Below are positions 44,307 through 52,378 of a stretch of 64,000 nucleotides of DNA, in pieces. Numbering within the stretch: position 1 is the first letter of the stretch; every line of letters begins with the position of its first letter. Source of the DNA: Centipeda felix (GTDB lineage Bacteria > Bacillota > Negativicutes > Selenomonadales > Selenomonadaceae); contig NZ_LT891958.1 of assembly GCF_900186465.1 (NCBI RefSeq), positions 124,001 to 188,000 of the forward strand, in the 5' to 3' direction. The position numbers were made by a program, and so were the translations under genes. The notes beneath the pieces are model-generated. The model was not told the DNA's origin and made no database searches. It worked only from the letters and a program-made list of their open reading frames with translations.

Positions 44307-44573
44307 TCATCTCCTTATCATCGGCGGAATCGGATTAGGCTCTCTGCCAGCCTTGACCAATTCCCAGTCCTGCATGAGTTCATCCTGATAGAGAACACAC
44401 CATGCCAAGACGAGTTTTAGCTGTCGGTTGGGAAGGTAGCCATTCAAAATACTGGCATTCTGAATATCTATCGTGGCTTTATTCCCTGCATATTCTGCAT
44501 GGATATGCGGGGGATTATGGTCGTTGTGGTAAATCGTAATACGGATACCAAAGAATAGGCTAATTTCAGGCAT
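44307..44573 (-). CDS. DUF4160-domain protein
   Basis: An 88-residue protein with the DUF4160 signature ITIYHNDHNPPHIHAEYAG and a tail LVLAWCVLYQDELMQDWELV. The conserved Asp-His-x-Pro-Pro-His-x-His core looks like a metal or catalytic site, but no activity is known. It overlaps the end of tmk by 8 bases and is paired with the DUF2442 gene. This accessory pair sits in a housekeeping operon between tmk and rnmV. Confidence 0.8.
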   Translation of the reverse strand: MPEISLFFGIRITIYHNDHNPPHIHAEYAGNKATIDIQNASILNGYLPNRQLKLVLAWCVLYQDELMQDWELVKAGREPNPIPPMIRR

Positions 44574-45261
44574 GAGATTCTCTCCCCGTCGTCAAAAACT
44601 TCCCCACCTCCGCATACAGCCGTTCATGAATCTCCTCGATGGGGAGAGGTGCGCCGTCTGCGCTCGATGGGATGCGTACCCAGCCGCAGCGTGCGGTGAG
44701 CAGGACATAGGCATCGTGAGTGCGGCGCAGGTAGTCCGCGTCGCGCTCGTGGATATCGGGCGTCTCTCCCTTCGCCTGTGCGCGCGCGGTGAGCAGGCGC
44801 TCTGCCGCGCACGGCTCCATGTCGAGGAAGAATACGGCGTCGGGCACAGGCAGTCCAAGTTTGTTGAACTCGAAGTCATCGAGCCAGTCGAGAAAGGCAT
44901 CGCGCTCGGCTGCATCCCTGATCTTCACCGCCTGATGCACCATGTTCGATGTGGTATAGCGGTCAGCAAGGATGATTGTCCCAGCCTCATAGTCCTGCCC
45001 CCACTTCATCCGATAGGAGGCGTAGCGATCAACCGCAAAGAAGGTCGAGGCGGCGTATGGATTCACCTCGTCCGCCTGCGTGCCGAAGTCACCGCGCAGG
45101 TACATCCGCACGGGCATCGACGCATCCGCCGCGTAGTCGGGAAAGGTAACGGCGCGTACGCGATGACCCTCGCGTATGAGCCGCTGCGTGAGAAGGCGCG
45201 TCTGCGTTTCCTTGCCCGAGCCGTCGCCCGCTTCGATGATAAAGAGCTTTCCGCGTGCCAT
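44566..45261 (-). CDS. tmk: Thymidylate kinase
   Basis: Phosphorylates dTMP to dTDP. The 231 residues have the P-loop FIIEAGDGSGKETQTRLL (residues about 7-24; EAGDGSGKE replaces the usual EGxDGxGKT/S), VTFPDYAADAS, the DRYTTSNMVHQAVK motif and a C-terminal LID region rich in Arg (AAERLLTARAQAKGE). It is slightly longer than the E. coli type, of the variant common in Negativicutes and Clostridia. It lies 2 bases after the decarboxylase gene, the same order as yaaO-tmk in Bacillus. Confidence 0.92.
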   Translation of the reverse strand: MARGKLFIIEAGDGSGKETQTRLLTQRLIREGHRVRAVTFPDYAADASMPVRMYLRGDFGTQADEVNPYAASTFFAVDRYASYRMKWGQDYEAGTIILADRYTTSNMVHQAVKIRDAAERDAFLDWLDDFEFNKLGLPVPDAVFFLDMEPCAAERLLTARAQAKGETPDIHERDADYLRRTHDAYVLLTARCGWVRIPSSADGAPLPIEEIHERLYAEVGKFLTTGRESHA

Positions 45262-45263
45262 AC

Positions 45264-46721
45264 TTATCCTTTCGCAATTACCGTCACCGTATCGAGAGAC
45301 GCGTCTGCCGCCCCCACGACACGCGCACCGATCGCGCGCATCGTCTGCAGACAGCGGATGGTCGCCGCATCGATCACGTCGCCGGGTGCGAGGACAGGGA
45401 TGCCCGGCGGATAGAACACAATCGTCTCTGCCGCTATACGCCCCACGGCATGCGTCACAGATACGTGCTCCGTGCGCGCAAAATACGCCTCACGCGGCGT
45501 GAGTGCTGTCTCCGGCAGCGGGGGCAGCGCGCAGAGCGCCGCCTCCCCCGCTCCGCGCGAGGTGCAGAGCGGCGCACAGGTCTCCGCCATCGTGTGCAGC
45601 GCCGCATAGAGCCGCTCCGTCTCCTGTGCGCCATCCGCATAGGAGAGAAGAAAGAGCACGTTGCGCGCATCCGCCAGCTCACAGGCGATCCCTTGCCGCC
45701 GCAGCTCCTCCTCTGCCGCAAAGCCCGTCATGCCGAGCCCCATCACCTGCACGGTGAGCTTGGTGCGATCGAGCGCCTCCATCCCGGGCGCCCCCATGTG
45801 CTCTGCACCGAAGGCCCACAGTCCCGGAATGTCATTGATGCGCTGCCGCAGATCATCGGCACGGCGAATGAGTGCCCCGAGGTGCTCTGCTCCCTCCTGC
45901 TCCATCTGCTCCCGCGCCAGATCGAGGGCCGCGAGAAAGATTTCATTTGGACTGGTCGTCTGGAGTACGCCCGATGCTGCGCGAATCCGCGCGGGCGGCA
46001 CGCGTCCGCCGCGTGCGAGGAGCATCGAGGTCTGCGTCAGCGAGCCGAGCATCTTGTGCGTGCTCTCCGCCGAGAGATCTGCGCCCGCCGCCATGGCAGA
46101 CGGCGGCAGCTCCTCCGCAAAGGCAAAATGCGCCCCGTGCGCACTGTCTGTGAGGAGGAGCATCCCGTGCGCGTGAAGGTGCGCGGCAATCGCCGACAGC
46201 TCCGAGGTCACTCCGTAGTAGGTCGGATGGATAAGGAGCACGGCACGCGCCTCGGGATGCTCCCGCACCGCGCGTTCCACCGTCGTATACGATACGCCCA
46301 TCGCGATCCCGAGCCGTGTGTCAATCTCGGGGGCAAGCCAGACGGGGCGCACGCCCGTGAGGATCATCGCGCCGACGATGGAGCGATGTGCGTTGCGCGG
46401 TACGAGGATGGTATCGCCGGGCGCGGCCGCCGCCATCAGCATCGTGTGGACAGCGCCCGTCGTCCCGTTCACCATAAAGTATGCCTCGTCCGCACCGTAT
46501 GCGCGCGCCGCCAGCTCCTCCGCCGCACGGATGCAGCCCGTCGGCGTATGGAAGTCATCGAGCTCTGCCGAGAGCGAGACATCCGCGCGCAGTCCCTCGT
46601 CCGTCAGCAGCCGACGCAGCAGCGGATGTACTCCGCGCCCACCCTTGTGCCCCGGCGTGTGATAGGGGGCAACGCCCAGCCCCGCATAGCGGAGCAAAGC
46701 CTCGGCAATCGGTGCGCTCAC
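45264..46721 (-). CDS. Orn/Lys/Arg decarboxylase family protein (YaaO-like)
   Basis: A 485-residue PLP enzyme of the group III basic amino acid decarboxylases without the large N-terminal wing domain. Visible: YHTPGHKGGRGVHPLL, NGTTGAVHTMLMAAA, LLLTDSAHGAHFAF (PLP-ring Asp) and the Schiff-base lysine in AESTHKMLGSLTQTSML, then a C-terminal domain with VFYPPGIPVLAPGDVI. Arginine, lysine or ornithine as substrate cannot be told from the motif; polyamine synthesis is the likely role. GTG 46721 overlaps the stop of the histidine kinase gene (GTGA). Confidence 0.88.
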   Translation of the reverse strand: MSAPIAEALLRYAGLGVAPYHTPGHKGGRGVHPLLRRLLTDEGLRADVSLSAELDDFHTPTGCIRAAEELAARAYGADEAYFMVNGTTGAVHTMLMAAAAPGDTILVPRNAHRSIVGAMILTGVRPVWLAPEIDTRLGIAMGVSYTTVERAVREHPEARAVLLIHPTYYGVTSELSAIAAHLHAHGMLLLTDSAHGAHFAFAEELPPSAMAAGADLSAESTHKMLGSLTQTSMLLARGGRVPPARIRAASGVLQTTSPNEIFLAALDLAREQMEQEGAEHLGALIRRADDLRQRINDIPGLWAFGAEHMGAPGMEALDRTKLTVQVMGLGMTGFAAEEELRRQGIACELADARNVLFLLSYADGAQETERLYAALHTMAETCAPLCTSRGAGEAALCALPPLPETALTPREAYFARTEHVSVTHAVGRIAAETIVFYPPGIPVLAPGDVIDAATIRCLQTMRAIGARVVGAADASLDTVTVIAKG

Positions 46722-47974
46722 GCGTCCTCCACCATGCGGTTGCGCACGCGCAGATGCACCTTCGTCCCCTTGCCCGGCTCGGAGAGGATCTGGATCTCGG
46801 CGCCGATGAGCTTTGCTCTCTCCTCCATGCCGATCATGCCGAAGTGCCGCCCGCGCCGCCTGCGCTGCGACTCCATATCGAGCGCATCGTCGTCCTCATC
46901 GTCTTCTGTTTCATCCACATGGTCAGGAGAGAATCCGATTCCCTCATCCGCGATTAGGAGGGTGAGCGCCTGCGGCGTGTAGTGCATGCGCACGCGCACC
47001 TTATCCGTCCGCGCATGCTGAACGACGTTGTTGAGTGCCTCCTGTACGATGCGGAACACAGCGATCTCCACGTGTTTCGGCAGGGCATAGTAGTCGCCCT
47101 CCATGCTGAATGTCCCGTGCAGTTTTCCGCGCTCGCCAAAGAGGGCGATCAGCTGCTCCACCGCCTGCGGGAGGCCGAGATCGTCGAGTGCCATCGGCCG
47201 CATATCGAAGATGATCTGGCGGACGCTCGTCAGGCATTTGCGAATCTCGCCGCGCAGCTCTTCGAGCGTTTTCTTCGCCTCCGCCATGTCCTGATCCATC
47301 AACCGCTCGACAATGGTCGTCGTGAACAGGCTGTTCGCGAGATCCTGCGCGGGGCCGTCGTGGATCTCGCGCGAGATGCGGTAACGCTCCTCCTCGGTCG
47401 CCTTGATGATGCGCGCACCGACAAACTTATCCTTCTGTACCGCCTCGATCTGCCAGATCACCCCGCTCACCTGTGTGCTGAGATAGCTGAGTACCGAGCC
47501 GATAGAGAGCGCCATCTGCTCCGCACGGGCGACCACATTGCCAAGATAGCGCAGACGTATCTCAAGCTTGTCACGTTCCACACGCATGGACTGCTCTTTC
47601 TCGCGCTCAATCGCAAGGTTGATCTGGATGATGGAAACCGCCTCGTACGTCTTGCGGATCTCATCCTCCGTATATTCCGTGAACTTCTCGCTCACCTCGG
47701 CGAGACGACGCTTGGCCTGCTGCTCCTCTGCGGTAAGTGCATCTACACGTTCAATGGTCGCAGCGACGTGTTCTTTCAGCTCCATGAGACGGCGCCGTGC
47801 TCTCTCCACTTCCCTGCGCGTATTTTCATAGATGTCAAAGATCTGGGTCTTGTTGTCCTCGATCGTGTTGATCGTATTGGTCAGCAGTTTGCGCAGCTGT
47901 CCCTCTTCAACCCCCTCCACGGGCTGATCGTCTGCGGGTGCACTGCTCATCCGCCGTCTGTCTGTTGTGCGCAT
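46718..47974 (-). CDS. DegS-like cytoplasmic sensor histidine kinase
   Basis: A 418-residue kinase without membrane segments. Residues about 25-180 are a coiled-coil Sensor_DegS domain (NKTQIFDIYENTRREVERAR, AEQMALSIGSVLSYLS). Then comes a HisKA_3 dimerisation domain with the phosphorylated His in ERYRISREIHDGPAQDLANS and an HATPase domain (IVQEALNNVVQHARTD, IADEGIGFSP). A run of acidic residues (DETEDDEDDDALD) is inserted before the last ATP-lid block HFGMIGMEERAKLIGA. No DegU-type regulator gene is adjacent; instead it heads the decarboxylase-tmk operon. ATG 47974 (AGGAGG 5 bases upstream) is preferred over the ATG at 47977. Confidence 0.88.
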   Translation of the reverse strand: MRTTDRRRMSSAPADDQPVEGVEEGQLRKLLTNTINTIEDNKTQIFDIYENTRREVERARRRLMELKEHVAATIERVDALTAEEQQAKRRLAEVSEKFTEYTEDEIRKTYEAVSIIQINLAIEREKEQSMRVERDKLEIRLRYLGNVVARAEQMALSIGSVLSYLSTQVSGVIWQIEAVQKDKFVGARIIKATEEERYRISREIHDGPAQDLANSLFTTTIVERLMDQDMAEAKKTLEELRGEIRKCLTSVRQIIFDMRPMALDDLGLPQAVEQLIALFGERGKLHGTFSMEGDYYALPKHVEIAVFRIVQEALNNVVQHARTDKVRVRMHYTPQALTLLIADEGIGFSPDHVDETEDDEDDDALDMESQRRRRGRHFGMIGMEERAKLIGAEIQILSEPGKGTKVHLRVRNRMVEDA

Positions 47975-48000
47975 CATATCCTCCTATCTCTTTGCGCTTT

Positions 48001-48028
48001 ATTGTACCCCATTTATCATGAAAAGTCA
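48001..48028 (-). promoter_or_regulatory. Promoter of the degS-like operon
   Basis: On the minus strand TGACTT (48028-48023), 16 bases, TACAAT (48006-48001), 27 bases before the kinase start. Confidence 0.5.
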
Positions 48029-48042
48029 CGTTCCCTTACTCC

Positions 48043-48071
48043 TTGCATTTTCTGCAAAAAATCGGTAAAAT
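48043..48071 (+). promoter_or_regulatory. Promoter with palindrome before the YgbA-like gene
   Basis: TTGCAT (48043-48048), 17 bases, TAAAAT (48066-48071). The -35 box is part of the 15-base palindrome TTGCATTTTCTGCAA (48043-48057), which is a plausible operator. E. coli ygbA is controlled by the nitric-oxide sensor NsrR; whether this palindrome is such a site is not known. Confidence 0.55.
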
Positions 48072-48125
48072 GTCAAAACGGAGAGAAAAATACAAGAACA
48101 CGAAACGAAAGCATAGGTGAACCCG

Positions 48126-48581
48126 ATGAGTATTTTTTCACGTTTCCTGCCGAAGCGCAAGCCGCCCGAGCTGAAGAATAACATCCCGAAGGAGAAGGAG
48201 AACATCCGCAAGACCTTCGCCGTCTACTGCGCGAAGCATCACAAGCCGAAGAACGGCAAGCTCTGCCCCGCCTGCACGGCACTGCTCGCGACGGTGTTTA
48301 CGAAAATGGATCGCTGCCCCTACGGCATCACAAAGCCGATCTGCGACCGCTGCGACCGTCCGTGTTTCGGTGCGAAGGCGACGCAGGATTTCCTCACGAT
48401 CATGAAGTCCGCACAGCGCGGGATGTTCCTGCGCCACCCCGTCATGGCGATCAAGCACAAGCTCGCGAGCATGGGCGTGGACTACGCAAAGTATCAGCAG
48501 GAGAAGAAGACGACGGATAAGGCAAAGGCGAAGGAGAAGGCGGCAAAGGCGCGCGCCAAGGACAAGGAAAAGAAGAAGTAA
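48126..48581 (+). CDS. YgbA-like nitrosative-stress protein (YgbA_NO family)
   Basis: A 151-residue protein matching the 'nitrous oxide-stimulated promoter' family: FAVYCAKHHKPKNGKLCPAC, then MDRCPYGITKPICDRCDRPC and FLRHPVMAIKHKL. Seven cysteines (35, 47, 50, 64, 73, 76, 80) could bind zinc or an iron-sulfur cluster. E. coli ygbA is induced by nitric oxide and helps recovery from nitrosative stress; the mechanism is unresolved. A lysine/alanine/glutamate-rich tail (about 128-151) is extra. ATG 48126 has AGGTGA 5 bases upstream. It is a single-gene plus-strand unit between two minus-strand operons. Confidence 0.85.
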   Translation: MSIFSRFLPKRKPPELKNNIPKEKENIRKTFAVYCAKHHKPKNGKLCPACTALLATVFTKMDRCPYGITKPICDRCDRPCFGAKATQDFLTIMKSAQRGMFLRHPVMAIKHKLASMGVDYAKYQQEKKTTDKAKAKEKAAKARAKDKEKKK

Positions 48582-48591
48582 AGCGATACGC

Positions 48592-48637
48592 AAAAAGGAC
48601 GGCAGATGAAGTCACCGCTTCGTCTGCCGTCCTTTTG
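48592..48637. terminator. Bidirectional terminator between ygbA-like and chemoreceptor genes
   Basis: Perfect 14-bp arms AAAAGGACGGCAGA and TCTGCCGTCCTTTT enclose 16 bases that form an inner stem (GAAG / CTTC). T-runs on both strands let it serve the two convergent genes. Confidence 0.88.
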
Positions 48638-48647
48638 TATGCACTGC

Positions 48648-49208
48648 TTATGCGAGGCTCTTGACGTAGTCCCTGAGCTGCTCGGTGGCACGCGTCACCT
48701 GCGAGAGGTTTGCCGTAATCTCCTGCGTGGAAGCTGCCTGCTGCTCACTGATGGAGCCCGTCGTCTCGATGGAATGCGAGATGTCCTCGACCGCACGGTT
48801 CATCTCCGTCAGCGTCACCTGGATGCGCTCCGTCGCCTCACGCGACTGCTCGGCGAGCTTGCGCACCTCCTCGGCAACGACGGCAAAGCCGCGCCCCTGC
48901 TCACCCGCACGCGCCGCCTCGATGGCTGCGTTCAGACCGAGCAGATTCGTCTGTCCCGCGATGTTCGTGATGAAGTCGATGACCTTGATCGTGTCGGCGT
49001 TGCGCTCCTGGAGGAATTTCGCCTGCTGGACGGACTCCTGCCCTGCCTTTGCGAGCTCCGTCGCGCTCTTGGCGACCTGCTCGATCGCCTGAAAGACGGT
49101 CTGTGTCGACGTCGCGATCTGCTCGATCGACGTCATCAGGCGCTCGTGATCGATCTTCGCGCCTACCGTCTCCGCTGCACCCTTGGTCTCTTTCACTGCT
49201 TCTGCCAT
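48648..49208 (-). CDS. Soluble minimal methyl-accepting chemotaxis-type signalling protein
   Basis: A 186-residue protein that is almost only the cytoplasmic signalling helix pair of a chemoreceptor. The hairpin tip is [20 protein letters not shown] followed by [20 protein letters not shown]. There is no membrane segment, no HAMP and no recognisable sensor domain in the roughly 40 residues before the first helix. It could couple to CheA/CheW in the cytoplasm or act as an orphan scaffold. The start is ATG 49208 with GGGAGG 7 bases upstream; an open stretch of 17 more codons before it lacks a ribosome binding site. Confidence 0.82.
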   Translation of the reverse strand: MAEAVKETKGAAETVGAKIDHERLMTSIEQIATSTQTVFQAIEQVAKSATELAKAGQESVQQAKFLQERNADTIKVIDFITNIAGQTNLLGLNAAIEAARAGEQGRGFAVVAEEVRKLAEQSREATERIQVTLTEMNRAVEDISHSIETTGSISEQQAASTQEITANLSQVTRATEQLRDYVKSLA

Positions 49209-49314
49209 ATCTCTTCCTCCCTGATCCACCCCGAGGATCATGCTCTCTTTCATTGTCACTTATTTATTCCACAGAGATAAAAAAATACCTTCTCATGATA
49301 AAGATTTTTTTCCG

Positions 49315-50574
49315 TTATTCGGGCAGGAGAATGATATTCACGGGCAGATTCGATGCCCCCGGCGGCGAGTAGGCAAAGGTGACGGGATGAACGGCGCTGT
49401 ACGTCCCAAGATCGGCCAGCTCCGTATACTGCGTGAGGACGAGCAGTCCTTCCGTGCGTGCCTTTGCGATCTGCGGCGGTTCGGGCAGCGTCTGGTCGCC
49501 GAAGTACGCCCGTGACGCAGGCGTCTCGATGAGGCGGCTTTGTCCGTCGCTGACAGCCGTCACCGCGCCCGCATAGACGCCGCCGAGCGGGCTGAGGAAG
49601 CATCGCACCTGCCCGCGCCCCATAATGGGCAGTACAATGTGGTAGAGGATGCCGTAGTTGCCGTAGTTGACAACGGGCGTTCCATCCGTTGCATCCACGC
49701 CGCTGCGATAGAGATCGTGAACGTTGTCGCCGATGGGGAAATACGCCGCGCCGTCCCGCATAGGAGCGTAGGCGCGCGGCAGTGTGACGATGCGGTCCAT
49801 ACTCTGAAACGTGCCGCGCAGAGCGACCTCATCGCGCGGCAGGACACGCGCCGTGCGCAGGAAGGAAAACGGATCGACATCCGCCCCGTACATGACAACG
49901 GAGACGCGCACGGGGGCATTGGCGTGAAAGTCGTAGACACCGTAGACCAGCTCGCCGGGCGCAAGCACGGTCGTATTCATCACAGGGGAGAGAAGGCGCG
50001 GCCGCTCCTTTGCCACGTAGATGCGCTCCTCGTGCTGCGCGGGATCAAAGTAGGCGATCTGTGTTGCCTTGCCGACGCGCAGGTAGTCTGTGCTCGGCGT
50101 ACTCGTGCCGCCGCGCGTAACGGAGACGATGGCGAGGTCGGCATCCGTCTCGAGGATGACTGCGACCTTCTTCGGCTGTGCCGTGTCGTTCAGATGATAG
50201 TAGAGAACGCGTGCATCGCCCTCCACCGTGTCGCGATAGAGGATGCCGCTCTCCTTGACATACTCCGGGCTGTCTGAAAAGAGCAGTGTCCCGCCGATAT
50301 CCTCCGCCCTCACATCCCAGCGTCGCATCATGCGCGAGCTGCCGGAGGCAAATACACGGTTCTGCGGCGGCGTCGTTTCTCCGATGATGCCCGCGACGCG
50401 TTCACGGATATTCGTCTTTCCTGCCGTGCGCTCATGGATATTTTGTTCCGCCGCACCGCGCTCGCGTACCACAGTGGTCCCCTCGCTGTGCTGCGGGTCA
50501 GCTCCCGCATGCCCCGCGCAAAGAAGGACAGCAGCCATTGCTGCCGCCCATAGTCCCTTGATTCCCTTGTTCAT
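49315..50574 (-). CDS. Secreted protein of unknown function
   Basis: A 419-residue protein with a clear signal peptide (MNKGIKGLWAAAMAAVLLCA, cleavage near GHAGA-DP) and no later membrane segment, so it is periplasmic or surface-exposed. The mature part is predicted mainly beta by eye, with blocks such as SSRMMRRWDVRAEDIGGTLL, GARVLYYHLND-type strands, LYRSGVDATDGTPVVNYGNY and GILYHIVLPIMGRGQVRCFL. I recognise no family. It follows the polysaccharide deacetylase gene by 22 bases on the same strand, so a role in the cell envelope is likely but unproven. Confidence 0.7.
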   Translation of the reverse strand: MNKGIKGLWAAAMAAVLLCAGHAGADPQHSEGTTVVRERGAAEQNIHERTAGKTNIRERVAGIIGETTPPQNRVFASGSSRMMRRWDVRAEDIGGTLLFSDSPEYVKESGILYRDTVEGDARVLYYHLNDTAQPKKVAVILETDADLAIVSVTRGGTSTPSTDYLRVGKATQIAYFDPAQHEERIYVAKERPRLLSPVMNTTVLAPGELVYGVYDFHANAPVRVSVVMYGADVDPFSFLRTARVLPRDEVALRGTFQSMDRIVTLPRAYAPMRDGAAYFPIGDNVHDLYRSGVDATDGTPVVNYGNYGILYHIVLPIMGRGQVRCFLSPLGGVYAGAVTAVSDGQSRLIETPASRAYFGDQTLPEPPQIAKARTEGLLVLTQYTELADLGTYSAVHPVTFAYSPPGASNLPVNIILLPE

Positions 50575-50596
50575 TCCCCTATAGTCCCTTTCCTTA

Positions 50597-51454
50597 TCAA
50601 TGTCCACGCACCGCGCTGCACAGCTTCTCGATCGGTGCACGCAGTCCCTCGGGCAGCTCTGCCACCCGCACGGCGGCACGCGCCGCGAGGTCTGCCTTCA
50701 GCAGCCGCAGGCGGAACTCTGTCAGCCCGAGATGCGGCGCGGGGATGTTGACGCGATGCAGGCGATACGGATTCGTCTCGAACGTATTGAGTCCCGCCTC
50801 GCCCGTCACCGCCGTCAGGTAGTTCTCCTCCGCGAGCATGGCCACGACGGTATCGTCATACGCTCCGTTCGGATAGGAAAAGCTGTAGATCGTCTTCATC
50901 CCGCGCCACTCGAGGAGCAGCTTGGAGAGCCGCAGCTCGTCGCGCTGCTCTGTCGGCGTGAGCGTTGTGAGCGGGATGTGGTTCGCCGTATGACTGCCGA
51001 TCTCCATACCGCTGTGCTCGAGATCAAAGAGGTTATCCCACGTCATGTAGCCGGGCTGTCCGATGTCGTTCGTCACGACGTAGAACACCGCCTTCATCCC
51101 GCGCTCCTGCAGCATCGGGAACACGACGCGCCAGTTGTCCTCATAGCCATCATCAAAGGAGAGGATCACGGGCTTTGCGGGCAGTTCCTGCTTGCCCTTG
51201 CGCGCGCGTGCATAGTCCTGCGGGGTGATGGTCGTATAGCCCTCCTGCGTGAGGTAGTCCAGCTGTGCCGCAAACTCGGCGGGGGGGACGGCGTAGCGCA
51301 CCTCATCCGGTTTTGCGTCATCCTTCACCATGTGATATTCCAGTATGGGAAAGCCCGACGGCTGTGCCGTCAGCAGCCATGCAGCAGCCGCCAAAATAAT
51401 GAGCAGCGGCAGCGGCAGTCCATGGGTGAGCCGCCGCGCAATACCTCGAATCAA
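50597..51454 (-). CDS. Membrane-anchored polysaccharide deacetylase
   Basis: A 285-residue CE4/NodB-fold protein. After a basic start there is a membrane anchor at about residues 12-30 (LPLPLLIILAAAAWLL), then the domain with ILEYHMVKDD, the catalytic ILSFDDGYEDN (Asp-Asp), the metal site SHTANH in MEIGSHTANHIPLT, and SFSYPNGAYDD. It would remove N- or O-acetyl groups from peptidoglycan or another envelope glycan outside the inner membrane. The start is TTG 51454, with AGGAGG 7 bases upstream and a 4-base TTGA overlap with the whiA stop, so it is translationally coupled to whiA. Confidence 0.85.
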   Translation of the reverse strand: MIRGIARRLTHGLPLPLLIILAAAAWLLTAQPSGFPILEYHMVKDDAKPDEVRYAVPPAEFAAQLDYLTQEGYTTITPQDYARARKGKQELPAKPVILSFDDGYEDNWRVVFPMLQERGMKAVFYVVTNDIGQPGYMTWDNLFDLEHSGMEIGSHTANHIPLTTLTPTEQRDELRLSKLLLEWRGMKTIYSFSYPNGAYDDTVVAMLAEENYLTAVTGEAGLNTFETNPYRLHRVNIPAPHLGLTEFRLRLLKADLAARAAVRVAELPEGLRAPIEKLCSAVRGH

Positions 51455-52377
51455 TCTGTTTCCTCCTCTGCCATCATGCGGAGTTTCCGCAGACGATGGC
51501 TCATTCCTGATTTGCTGATGTGGCAAAGCTCCGCCAGCTCCGCCATGCTGATCTCCGGATGGGCACGCCGCATCTCTGCTGTTTCGCGCAGCTCCTCCGG
51601 CAGGGCAGCAAGCCGCCCCGTCTCCTCCAGTCGCTCAATCGCCGCGAGCTGATCTGCTGCCGCATCCACCGCGCGCTGGAGGTTCGCCGTCTCGACGTTG
51701 ACGAGGCGGTTCACCTGTGCGCGCACTTCTTTGAGGTTGCGCGCGACCTCGATCTCCTCTGCCGCCTCCTCCGCGCCGATGAGCGAGAGGAAATCCATGA
51801 CGGCATCGCCCTCCTTGAGATAGACAACGTACATCTCGTGGCGGTCGGTCAGCCCGACAGGGAAGTGCAGGCGACGCAGGAGTGTATGGAGTGCGCGCGC
51901 CATCTCCTCGCTCCGCGCCGTGATCTCGAGGTGGCACGCTGCCTCGGGGCGGTTGACGCTGCCGCCGCCGAGAAATGCGCCGCGCAGATAGGCGGCACGA
52001 CAGCATTTTTTACGAAGCAGGGCGAGATCGCTCGTGCTGCGCAGACTCCCTCCGGCAAAGCCGAGCTGCGCGAGCAGCGGCGTCACCGCTGCGCCGGCGG
52101 CAATATTGACGATGTAGGTGCGCCGCCGCAGCTGCGGCATGCGCTCCATCGCAACAGAGGTCTCAATCGCGCCGTCCATCGCGCGCAGCAGACGGATGAC
52201 GCGGCGCGCCACAGCGGCACTCGCCGCCGTAAAGCGCAGCCCCGCCCCACGCGCACCGTCCGTCTGCACAGAGGCGCCCATGCGCAGGAGTGCCGCGAGC
52301 TCTGCCGTCTGGCAGCAGGCACGGTCGACATCCGTGCGCGAGAGCGCATTTTTCACATCCGCAGCAAAGGACGGCAT
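51451..52377 (-). CDS. whiA: DNA-binding protein WhiA
   Basis: A 308-residue member of the WhiA family, which combines a LAGLIDADG-homing-endonuclease-like N-terminal part (about 20-210, with AAYLRGAFLGGGSVNRPEA) and a C-terminal helix-turn-helix (HPEISMAELAELCHISKSGM). In Gram-positive bacteria it affects cell division and chromosome segregation. It is the last gene of the conserved rapZ-yvcK-whiA series, with 1 base between it and yvcK, and is coupled to the deacetylase gene. Confidence 0.95.
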   Translation of the reverse strand: MPSFAADVKNALSRTDVDRACCQTAELAALLRMGASVQTDGARGAGLRFTAASAAVARRVIRLLRAMDGAIETSVAMERMPQLRRRTYIVNIAAGAAVTPLLAQLGFAGGSLRSTSDLALLRKKCCRAAYLRGAFLGGGSVNRPEAACHLEITARSEEMARALHTLLRRLHFPVGLTDRHEMYVVYLKEGDAVMDFLSLIGAEEAAEEIEVARNLKEVRAQVNRLVNVETANLQRAVDAAADQLAAIERLEETGRLAALPEELRETAEMRRAHPEISMAELAELCHISKSGMSHRLRKLRMMAEEETD

Positions 52378-52378
52378 C

